Source of the DNA: Sphingobacterium sp. CZ-2
Lineage (GTDB): Bacteria; Bacteroidota; Bacteroidia; Sphingobacteriales; Sphingobacteriaceae
NCBI RefSeq assembly: GCF_004526235.1
Contig: NZ_CP038159.1
Span: 1,302,001-1,366,000, forward strand
Length of the DNA stretch: 64,000 bases
Direction of reading: 5' to 3'
Positions 19,024-25,361 of the stretch are shown piece after piece. The position numbers and the translations under genes were made by a program. The stretch's first letter is position 1; each line of letters starts with the position of its first letter. The notes below the pieces were generated by a model that was given only the letters and a program-made list of their open reading frames with translations, was not told the DNA's origin and did no database searches.

Positions 19024-19730
19024 AAAAGGAAGATCCGTTTTTACGATATAGCCGTCAGGTGTTCATCGAGGAGATTGGTGTCGCTGGGCAACGCAAAATT
19101 ATGGCCTCCAAGGTTCTGGTGATCGGCGCTGGCGGATTAGGTTCGGCTATTATTCCTTATCTGGCAGCCGCTGGGGTTGGATGCATTGGAATTATGGACC
19201 ATGACCTGTTGGAATTGCATAACCTTCAAAGGCAGATCATCCATCAAGAAAAAAACATCGGGCATCCTAAGGCTCATAGTGCAGGCGATTTTGTCAAAGC
19301 ATTGAACTCCAGTTTAATGGTCCACACCTATCCTTTTGCTCTGGATCAGACCAATATGGAATCCATAATCAATAAGTACGATATTATCTTGGATGGCTCA
19401 GACAATTTCGAAACACGCTATTTGATCAATGATGGCTGTGTTCAATATCAAAAACCATTAGTCTATGGAAGTATCGAAGGCTTTCAGGGGCAACAAACTG
19501 TATTCAATTATCAAGGCGGAAAAAATCTGAGGGATCTATTTCCCCAACCAGAAGAGCCAAGTTACCAGCCAACCTGTGATAGCCTCGGCGTACTAGGACC
19601 TTTAGCAGGCATTGTTGGGAACATGATGGCTTTACAGGCCCTAAAAATATCAGCTGGTTTACCTGTTACGATAAACCAGCTGACCATCGTTGATGGCTAC
19701 CATTGGCGATTTACGACGGTGAATTATTAA
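19020..19730 (+). CDS. thiF: ThiF/MoeB/HesA family adenylyltransferase
   Basis: 236-aa E1-like enzyme that adenylates the C-terminus of ThiS. Landmarks: RYSRQVFIEEIGVAGQRKI, the nucleotide-binding VLVIGAGGLGSAIIPYLAAAG (about 30-50), DHDLLELHNLQRQIIH (Asp and Arg-Gln of the active site), DIILDGSDNFETRYLINDGC, and PTCDSLGVLGPLAGIVG with the conserved Cys around residue 187. The paired CXXC zinc ligands of many family members and the C-terminal rhodanese domain of longer homologues are not seen. As last gene of the thi operon the assignment to ThiF is strong. It ends in a 4-bp tail-to-tail overlap with rtcB on the other strand. Confidence 0.92.
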   Translation: MKKEDPFLRYSRQVFIEEIGVAGQRKIMASKVLVIGAGGLGSAIIPYLAAAGVGCIGIMDHDLLELHNLQRQIIHQEKNIGHPKAHSAGDFVKALNSSLMVHTYPFALDQTNMESIINKYDIILDGSDNFETRYLINDGCVQYQKPLVYGSIEGFQGQQTVFNYQGGKNLRDLFPQPEEPSYQPTCDSLGVLGPLAGIVGNMMALQALKISAGLPVTINQLTIVDGYHWRFTTVNY

Positions 19731-21148
19731 TCCTCTCGGGAACCGTCATCGGCCATTCGAACTATTTTTGGTGAAAAATTGGCCACAATATCCACCAGAT
19801 CTTCTTGGGCGGCCATCACGGTATGAATATCCTTATAAGCCATTGGTGCCTCATCCATATTGGAACCGATAAGGGTAACTCCCTGATCGTTCAACATTTG
19901 CAGCATGTCCTGTTTTTTCAGGTTTTTAATGGCTTGGGTACGGCTCATTTGACGACCAGCCCCATGGGAAGCAGAGTTGATCGACGACTCCACTCCTTTC
20001 CCTCGAACCAAGAAGCCGTCGGATGCCATGGATCCTGGGATAATCCCAAGGACACCCTCTGCAGCAGGAGTAGCTCCTTTTCGATGCACCATCAGTTCTT
20101 TGCCTTTATATTGCTCTTTCCAAGCGAAATTATGATGGTTTTCAATCTTGGCCATCCTATCTACCCCCAGATCCTTCAACACCTTTTCATGGATCACCTC
20201 ATGGCAGGCTGATGCATAATCACCCGCCAGGTTCATGGCGTTCCAATATTCTTGACCGGCTTCTGTATCCATCCCCAAATATGCTAAATGTTGTGCTTGG
20301 TAAGGGAGTTTACACAGCTCTTTAGCCAATTTGGTATAATGTCCGGCAATGGTAGCGCCAAGTCCACGAGAACCAGAGTGGGTCAACAAAGCGAGGTATT
20401 TCCCTGCAGGGATACCTAATTCCTGGTCCTCTTGCTCAAAATTAATCGACCCAAATTCTACGAAATGGTTCCCTCCTCCTGAGGATCCCAACTGTGTCCA
20501 AGCCTTATCCTTCAAATTCGAAATAAAGGGGATTTCTTGGAATAAAGGATTTTCCAACACTTCATGATCCAATCGCTCATGCTTTAAAAAACCATTGCCA
20601 GCTCCAAACCGGGTGTTCTGCAAAATGATCTTTTTAAGCCAATCGTGTTTTTCCAGTAAGGCAACATCTTCCATATCAAAGATGGATAAGGCCATTCGAC
20701 ATCCGATATCCACCCCTACAGCATAAGGAATAATGGCATTTTCCGTTGCCAATACCCCGCCGATTGGTAAACCATATCCCTGGTGGGCATCAGGCATCAA
20801 AGCACCCGCTACCGACACCGGTAATCGCATAGCAACATCCATCTGCTTTCTTGCCCCCTCTTCAATATGTTCTTCCCCATATACGGCGTAGGCATCCGTT
20901 GATTCTTTTAATGGAATGATGTTGGTGTCCTTTTCCTCGGGAAACAATAAAGCTTTCGCCAAGGGTTCGAAAATCGCGTCTTCCGAAAAGGATTCCGGAT
21001 CAGCTAAAACCTCTTTAAATTTCTGAAGCATTTCATCACGTTTTAATCCATGACGCTTGCTATTGATCTTTAGGGCAATACCTAATGCACGGTTTTCTTT
21101 ATAACCTAAGGCTAATAAATCATTCCCATTTATACGTTTATTTTCCAT
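19727..21148 (-). CDS. rtcB: RtcB-type RNA ligase
   Basis: GTP/Mn-dependent ligase joining 2',3'-cyclic phosphate (or 3'-phosphate) and 5'-OH RNA ends, used in tRNA and rRNA repair. Catalytic residues visible: Cys and Asp in PYAVGVDIGCRMALS, His in SSGGGNHFVEFG, His in LLTHSGSRGLGA, and the region MVHRKGATPAAEG; HGAGRQMSR and QEDLVDIVANFSPKIVRMAD close the fold. The ATG at 21148 gives 473 aa and is preceded by an AG-rich stretch. A longer frame to 21202 adds a Lys-rich 18-residue leader. The slipin gene precedes it by about 60 bp on the same strand. It has neither RtcA nor archease beside it. Confidence 0.95.
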   Translation of the reverse strand: MENKRINGNDLLALGYKENRALGIALKINSKRHGLKRDEMLQKFKEVLADPESFSEDAIFEPLAKALLFPEEKDTNIIPLKESTDAYAVYGEEHIEEGARKQMDVAMRLPVSVAGALMPDAHQGYGLPIGGVLATENAIIPYAVGVDIGCRMALSIFDMEDVALLEKHDWLKKIILQNTRFGAGNGFLKHERLDHEVLENPLFQEIPFISNLKDKAWTQLGSSGGGNHFVEFGSINFEQEDQELGIPAGKYLALLTHSGSRGLGATIAGHYTKLAKELCKLPYQAQHLAYLGMDTEAGQEYWNAMNLAGDYASACHEVIHEKVLKDLGVDRMAKIENHHNFAWKEQYKGKELMVHRKGATPAAEGVLGIIPGSMASDGFLVRGKGVESSINSASHGAGRQMSRTQAIKNLKKQDMLQMLNDQGVTLIGSNMDEAPMAYKDIHTVMAAQEDLVDIVANFSPKIVRMADDGSRED

Positions 21149-21208
21149 TTTTTGTTTTCCTTTCTTCTTTTTAAAATTGCTAGGGACGAATTTCCCTAGC
21201 AAACTTCT

Positions 21209-22303
21209 TTATTTTACGAACAATTGTTTTAACTGGTCTAATACCTGGCCATTGCCTGAAACCGAGATGTTATTGATCTTTTCGGAGATCTTCTCCATGT
21301 ATTCCATTTCTTTCAACCGGAACAACATGTTATTCTCTTCCAATAATTTAGCCGTGTTCAACAAACTTCTGGTCGAAGCTGTTTCTTCCCGCCGGGTGAT
21401 GATATTGGCTTGCGCCCTTTTTTCAGCAATCAACACCTGATTCATGATATCCCGTACATCGCCAGGTAAAATGATATCCTTAATCCCTACATAGAACAAT
21501 TTCAATCCCAATTCCTCCACCTTCAATTGAAAGTTCTTGAAAAAATAGGAAGAAATTCCTTCTCTATTTTCCATTAAGCCATCCAAGCTAAAGTTTCCAA
21601 TGTATTCCCGCAATCCAAATTGCATCAATGCATAAAGTTGATTGTTAAAATCCCTATTATCCAAAAGGGCTTTATAGATATCTTCAACTTGATATTGCAC
21701 GATAAAATTGACCCGGATCTGGGCTTTGTCCTTGGTTAAGATCTCTTGTCCAGGAACATCCATCTGTAAGATCCGCAAATCCACTTTTTTGATTTCGATC
21801 TGTATGCTGTTTTTCCAATAATAATAGCTTCCCGGCAACAATTCCTGTTTAAACATACCATCCACAAAAAGCAAACCCTTCTCTTCTGGATTTATGGTAA
21901 ACATTCGCACAAAACACTTTAATTGGGATTTTTCAAGCAAATCTCTCTTTATAGACGTTGGGATTTCCAATGTGCTTATATCATACTTTTCGAAACTGTT
22001 CTTTTGCAAACCTTTCCAAAAGAAATACCGTCCGGCACCCAAGACCTGATATAAATTACCATTGATCCTATGTAAGGCAATTTCCATATCCGGAACCTCG
22101 ATGACATCAACCAATTCGGCAAAGCCTGGAATGGTTAACATCAGATCCATGTCGAATGGCATTTGCACCACTCCGCTCATTTCATAAACAGCAAGCTTCT
22201 CGCCCATCCATAACCAATATTTCCCAGTGGTTAAGATGCGTTCTACGGCATTGTTTTTCAATACCAAGCCTACTTCGTTTTTGTTGATGTTAATCCTTTT
22301 CAT
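21209..22303 (-). CDS. Slipin/SPFH (band 7) family protein with triplicated N-terminal motif
   Basis: 364-aa stomatin-like protein cotranscribed with rtcB. The SPFH core is residues about 175-290 (DLRILQMDVPGQEILTKDKA, then INFIVQYQVED-like strands and ELGLKLFYVGIKDIILPG). A coiled coil follows (EKRAQANIITRREETASTRSLLNTA) and a C-terminal tail. The usual N-terminal membrane helix is absent. Instead three related segments occur: residues 8-41 (EVGL...TGKYWLW), 73-108 (EIAL...AGRYFFW) and 139-175 (EKGL...PGSYYYW). Each has the pattern G-x-Y-x-x-W followed by an acidic strand. Slipins next to RtcB are known from RNA-repair gene neighbourhoods; their exact role is not established. Confidence 0.88.
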   Translation of the reverse strand: MKRININKNEVGLVLKNNAVERILTTGKYWLWMGEKLAVYEMSGVVQMPFDMDLMLTIPGFAELVDVIEVPDMEIALHRINGNLYQVLGAGRYFFWKGLQKNSFEKYDISTLEIPTSIKRDLLEKSQLKCFVRMFTINPEEKGLLFVDGMFKQELLPGSYYYWKNSIQIEIKKVDLRILQMDVPGQEILTKDKAQIRVNFIVQYQVEDIYKALLDNRDFNNQLYALMQFGLREYIGNFSLDGLMENREGISSYFFKNFQLKVEELGLKLFYVGIKDIILPGDVRDIMNQVLIAEKRAQANIITRREETASTRSLLNTAKLLEENNMLFRLKEMEYMEKISEKINNISVSGNGQVLDQLKQLFVK

Positions 22304-22470
22304 TTTATTTCATTTTTGGTTTTTATTCCATTTGTTGACAACCTCTTTTTCATTTTACAGCTTCTCTTTTCCTTGTTCATCCCTTGGACAACGGGGATAA
22401 GAGGTAAATCCTTTTGCAATTATATACGCTTATGATTTAGGGTATAAATCCGAAGGAATAGCTCAAATCC
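22304..22470 (-). other. Leader between structured RNA and slipin start; no clear features
   Basis: About 165 bp between the structured RNA and the slipin ATG on the minus strand. It holds no open frame of interest. I see T- and A-rich stretches and no intrinsic terminator, so the RNA upstream may be cut out of, or be the 5' leader of, a slipin-rtcB transcript. Confidence 0.3.
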
Positions 22471-22669
22471 GCTGGTCATTCAATGGATTGTTACAGATCC
22501 TTTCGTCCGCATTGCTGCAGGTTAGAAGATCCTAACGGAACAAGGAATCGATCTGCTTTTCATGTATTTTAGCTTTACCAATTAAGCAACATTGCTTTCG
22601 CAAAGACAGGACTCGAACCTGCATATAATTCAACAATCCCTTTGTTGAATGGAGTCAGCAAGCCAACTC
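22471..22669 (-). ncRNA. Structured RNA with circularly permuted tRNA-like module (Y RNA-like)
   Basis: Read on the minus strand, in order. (1) Hairpin 22669-22652. (2) Hairpin 22650-22628 (9 bp, 5-nt loop). (3) A T-arm GCAGG-TTCGAGT-CCTGT (22622-22606) with the canonical TTCGA loop. (4) An acceptor-like stem CTTTGC/GCAATG (22605-22590) closed by a GAAA tetraloop. (5) UU, as at tRNA positions 8-9. (6) A D-arm GCTT-AATTGGTA-AAGC (22587-22572) with A14, G18G19 and A21 in place. (7) Hairpins 22536-22521 and 22520-22507, the latter with a GCAA tetraloop. The T-arm precedes the D-arm and the acceptor ends are joined, so this is a permuted tRNA fold. G-U pairs in the T-arm, the 22669-22652 hairpin and the 22520-22507 hairpin exist only in minus-strand RNA. 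The slipin-rtcB operon follows on the same strand. Confidence 0.72.
22572..22622 (-). ncRNA. tRNA-like core: T-arm, tetraloop-capped acceptor stem, D-arm
   Basis: The core of the preceding entry, given separately for its sharp borders. T-loop 22617-22611 (TTCGAGT), acceptor-like stem 22605-22600 with 22595-22590 (one mismatch), tetraloop 22599-22596 (GAAA), UU 22589-22588, D-loop 22583-22576 (AATTGGTA). No CCA end or credible anticodon arm is present, so it cannot serve as an ordinary tRNA. Confidence 0.8.
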
Positions 22670-22781
22670 TTGATCAGTATACAGTCTATAAATCTATAGC
22701 TGCACTATCCTGCTATTCAGAAACAGTAAAATGAATCAAAGAACTTGGTCATACCTGACACTACAAAGATGGGGCTACTAC

Positions 22782-22800
22782 TGCGCAGGGTAATTGCGCA
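22782..22800. promoter_or_regulatory. Inverted repeat TGCGCA-N7-TGCGCA, possible operator
   Basis: Two copies of the self-complementary TGCGCA (22782-22787 and 22795-22800), spaced by 7 bp, lie upstream of the structured RNA in the divergent region. The ATTGCGCA half resembles ATTGCGTA at 22915-22922. A -7-like CATCTTTG on the minus strand (22770-22763) lies next to it. Confidence 0.4.
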
Positions 22801-22849
22801 ATAGAGGAAAATGCTAAAAATTTTTAAAAAATATGCTAAACACCTGATT

Positions 22850-22879
22850 TAATGAAACATATATTTTAATATTTCATTA
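22850..22879. promoter_or_regulatory. Inverted repeat TAATGAAA-N14-TTTCATTA
   Basis: 8-bp arms at 22850-22857 and 22872-22879, with another TTTCATTA copy at 22933-22940, about 33 bp before the WYL regulator ATG. AT-rich spacer. A candidate site for autoregulation or for the TetR-family protein encoded two genes away. Confidence 0.35.
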
Positions 22880-22904
22880 TCACTTGGAAAGTAACAGAAC
22901 AAAT

Positions 22905-22921
22905 ACGCAAATAGATTGCGT
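22905..22921. promoter_or_regulatory. Inverted repeat ACGCAA-N5-TTGCGT, possible WYL operator
   Basis: Perfect 6-bp arms with a 5-bp spacer, centred about 60 bp before the WYL regulator gene and shared by both divergent arms. Two-fold symmetry suits a dimeric HTH regulator. The link to the WYL protein is positional only. Confidence 0.45.
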
Positions 22922-22973
22922 AGTGAAATCCATTTCATTACATTTATGTTAGCGAATAACCAGATGAAATAAC

Positions 22974-24017
22974 ATGTCAAGCAATAAACTCGCCTTAATA
23001 CGCTATAAAACGATCGACCAATGCTTAAAGCAGCGGCATCGAAAATGGACCTTGGAAGACCTGATGGAAAAAGTATCGGATGCCTTGTACGAATTGGAGG
23101 GGATAACTTCTGGCGTTAGCAAAAGGACCATACAGGGAGACATCCAATTGATGCGTAGTAACAAATTGGGTTATAATGCACCGATAGTTGTCAAGGATAG
23201 AAAATTTTATGCCTATGATGATCCTACCTATAGCATCAGCAACTCCCCATTATCCCATATGGATATGGAGAAGATGAAAGAAGCATTGGATGTATTGAAG
23301 CATCTTAATGGCTTTTCCTTTTTTGAGGAGATGAGTGACATGATCATCCGACTGGAGGACAAAATATTGGTAAATGAAAGTAATAAGCCAAATATTGTCC
23401 AAATGGAAGGCAATAAATTGTTGCGAGGGCTGGAGTGGATCAATCAGATCTACCAAGCGATCAAAAATCAAATTCCCCTTTTGATCAAATATAAATCATT
23501 CAAATCCCAAACTGCAACCGAACAGATTTACTATCCTTATTTATTGAAAGAATACAGGAACCGATGGTTCTTAATGACCTATACAAAAAACGGAAACACC
23601 CTAATAACCTTGGCATTAGACCGTATTCTGGAGATTGAAGAGATGGCAAAATCTTCTTTTAAAGCTTATGAAGGGATAGATTTTGAACGCTATTTTTCGG
23701 ATACGATCGGCGTTACGAAAAGTCAAAAAGACCGTGGTCAGGCTGTTTTGTTAAAATTTGACGCCAAAAATGTCCCTTATGTGGAAACTAAGCCCCTACA
23801 TGATTCCCAAGAAATCGTGCAGCGATATCCGGATGGATCGGCATTGTTCCGCATTGATGTGGTCTTGAACCTTGAATTGGAAAGGGAGATCCTAGGTTTT
23901 GGGGAATGCGTCGAAGTGCTCGCGCCAAAACAGCTAAAGAACTACATTAAAAGAAGATTGTTCAGAGCTTATAAACAATACCAGAAGGAACCTAAAGTGG
24001 AGAAACAGAACAGTTAA
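22974..24017 (+). CDS. WYL domain-containing transcriptional regulator
   Basis: 347-aa regulator divergent from the slipin-rtcB operon. The N-terminal winged helix-turn-helix covers about residues 5-75 (KWTLEDLMEKVSDALYE... GVSKRTIQGDIQLMRSNKLG). The WYL domain spans about 140-235, with the signature segment LLKEYRNRWFLMTYTKN, where WFL stands for the WYL triplet, and ITLALDRILEIEEM. A WCX-like C-terminal part follows (about 250-335). WYL proteins sense ligands, in several cases nucleic acid or nucleotide-derived, and often govern defence or stress genes; the ligand here is unknown. It plausibly takes the place of the RtcR activator that controls rtcB elsewhere. The TetR gene begins 6 bp after its stop. 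Confidence 0.92.
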   Translation: MSSNKLALIRYKTIDQCLKQRHRKWTLEDLMEKVSDALYELEGITSGVSKRTIQGDIQLMRSNKLGYNAPIVVKDRKFYAYDDPTYSISNSPLSHMDMEKMKEALDVLKHLNGFSFFEEMSDMIIRLEDKILVNESNKPNIVQMEGNKLLRGLEWINQIYQAIKNQIPLLIKYKSFKSQTATEQIYYPYLLKEYRNRWFLMTYTKNGNTLITLALDRILEIEEMAKSSFKAYEGIDFERYFSDTIGVTKSQKDRGQAVLLKFDAKNVPYVETKPLHDSQEIVQRYPDGSALFRIDVVLNLELEREILGFGECVEVLAPKQLKNYIKRRLFRAYKQYQKEPKVEKQNS

Positions 24018-24023
24018 AAAGAA

Positions 24024-24689
24024 ATGAAACAAACGAAAACAGGTAAGAAACCAAGAAAAACCACCGCTGGACCAATTAGGGAGAAGGCCAGAACGATGAA
24101 AAACCTGGTGGCGGCCGTTGGCAAGGTGTTGAAGAAAAAAGGATATCCTGGATTGACCATCGCAAATATTGCGGTGGAAGCAAAAGTGGACCGGAAATTA
24201 GTATATGCTTATTTTGGAAACTTGGATAATTTAGTGGAGACCTATATCACCGAACAGGATTATTGGAAATCCAAGGCTAAAAAACAGATTGCCAAGCTGC
24301 TGGAGCAGGACCAAATGAGTAAAGAGGAAATGCATGGCTTATTGTTTGGACAATTTGAAACGGTCCTGCAGGATAAGACTTTGCAGCGGATTTTGCAATG
24401 GGAACTTTCCGAACCGAATACATCGCTTCGCAAATTGGCGGATGCGCGGGAGGAAGTGGGCGAAGAACTGATTCAAAAATTGGAAAAGAATATTGGGAAG
24501 GATGGATTGGATATCCGTGCGGTATTGGCTCTGCAGACAGCCGGTTTGTATTACTTGGCGATACATGCCAAATCGAATGGAAGCACTTTTTGTGGGATTG
24601 ATATCAATGAGGCAGAGGGAAGAAAACGAATTGAAAAGACCTTGATGGATATTTTGGAAAAATTAGATGAAAAAAAGAATCAAAATTGA
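24024..24689 (+). CDS. TetR/AcrR family transcriptional regulator
   Basis: 221 aa. After a basic N-terminal tail (KQTKTGKKPRKTTAG), the TetR HTH runs from about residue 20 to 70: NLVAAVGKVLKKKGYPGLTI, then ANIAVEAKVDRKLVYAYFGN-LDNLVETYI. The remaining helices form the ligand/dimer domain, whose effector cannot be deduced. It is in one operon with the WYL gene (6-bp gap) and overlaps the acetyltransferase gene by 23 bp. Having two regulators in tandem opposite rtcB suggests layered control, but its own target is not known from sequence. Confidence 0.88.
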   Translation: MKQTKTGKKPRKTTAGPIREKARTMKNLVAAVGKVLKKKGYPGLTIANIAVEAKVDRKLVYAYFGNLDNLVETYITEQDYWKSKAKKQIAKLLEQDQMSKEEMHGLLFGQFETVLQDKTLQRILQWELSEPNTSLRKLADAREEVGEELIQKLEKNIGKDGLDIRAVLALQTAGLYYLAIHAKSNGSTFCGIDINEAEGRKRIEKTLMDILEKLDEKKNQN

Positions 24690-25209
24690 TGAAAAACTTA
24701 CACTTCGGGCCTTAGTTTCGGCTGATGCGATTCGGATGTATCAGATAATTGATTCCCAACGGGACTATTTGGGCGAATGGTTGCCTTTTGTGCAGTTTAC
24801 CAATAAGCTGGAGGATAGTAAGGGTTTTGTGGAGATGTGTATACAGAATTGGAAGAACATGAAAGATTTTGTGTTTAAGATTTGTTTGGATGATCGGATG
24901 GTTGGATTGATTGGAACGAAAGAAATTGATTATTTGAATAAATCTACGGAGATAGGGTATTGGTTGTCGGAGGAAGTACAGCATCAAGGGATTATGACAA
25001 AGGCGGTTAAGGTGGTTATTGAGCATTTGTTTGAGGAGTTTAATTTGCAAAGGATTCAGATTTGCTGTGCAACTGGAAATGTGAAGAGCAGTAATATTCC
25101 GCTGAGGTTGGGTTTTGTGAAGGAGGGGGTTAAGAGAAATGCAGAATGGATAGGGAATTATGAGTTTAGGGATTTGGAGGTGTATAGTTTGTTGAAAGGT
25201 GATTTTTGA
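24667..25209 (+). CDS. GNAT family N-acetyltransferase (RimJ/RimL type)
   Basis: 180-aa GNAT enzyme. It begins with the RimJ/RimL-like pattern LTLRALVSADAIRMYQIIDSQ and DYLGEWLPF. The acetyl-CoA region is TEIGYWLSEEVQHQGIMTKA (about residues 95-115; the Q-x-x-G-I/M-M-T-K form is the family's R/Q-x-x-G-x-A/G variant). FNLQRIQICCATGNVKSSNIPLRLGFVKEGVKRNAEW is the typical C-terminal half. Such enzymes acetylate ribosomal protein N-termini, tRNA-linked or small amine substrates. It overlaps the TetR gene by 23 bp, so it belongs to the same operon. Base composition of its 3' half is rich in G over C, unlike the upstream genes. Confidence 0.88.
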   Translation: MKKRIKIDEKLTLRALVSADAIRMYQIIDSQRDYLGEWLPFVQFTNKLEDSKGFVEMCIQNWKNMKDFVFKICLDDRMVGLIGTKEIDYLNKSTEIGYWLSEEVQHQGIMTKAVKVVIEHLFEEFNLQRIQICCATGNVKSSNIPLRLGFVKEGVKRNAEWIGNYEFRDLEVYSLLKGDF

Positions 25210-25218
25210 TAAGTAGTT

Positions 25219-25292
25219 GCGTCATTGCGAGGAGGTACGACGAAGCAATCTTTGCACTAATCGAAAGATTGCTTCGTTCCTCGCAATGACGC
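25219..25292. repeat. Dispersed palindromic repeat (GCGTCATTGCGAGG type)
   Basis: Long imperfect palindrome: GCGTCATTGCGAGGAGGTAC / GACGAAGCAATCTTT on the left and AAAGATTGCTTCGTTCCTCG / CAATGACGC on the right, around a 10-nt centre. The same core (GTCATTGCGAGG...AAGCAATCT) is a familiar intergenic repeat of many bacterial genomes. Partial copy GCAATGACGCGG recurs at 25351-25362. It lies between the acetyltransferase and the M1 peptidase stop. Confidence 0.85.
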
Positions 25293-25297
25293 GGGGG

Positions 25298-25333
25298 CTC
25301 TCAATTAAGCAGGGCCTCTCAATTAAGCAGGGC
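25298..25333. repeat. Two tandem 18-bp units
   Basis: CTCTCAATTAAGCAGGGC occurs twice in direct succession (25298-25315, 25316-25333), next to the palindromic repeat. Together they separate the acetyltransferase from the M1 peptidase gene. Confidence 0.9.
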
Positions 25334-25361
25334 CCACGCAAGCCCCCCAGCAATGACGCGG

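Noticed and set aside
22572..22622. Ordinary tRNA gene, or tmRNA, on the minus strand because of the T-arm and D-arm
   Set aside because: The D-arm lies 3' of the T-arm, the acceptor strands are joined by a GAAA loop, and there is no anticodon arm, CCA or tag reading frame. Only a permuted tRNA-like fold fits.
19727..25209. Rsr/Ro60 (TROVE) or RtcA/RtcR gene near rtcB
   Set aside because: All frames in this stretch are assigned to RtcB, slipin, WYL, TetR and GNAT proteins; no von Willebrand/TROVE, cyclase or sigma-54 activator sequence is present.
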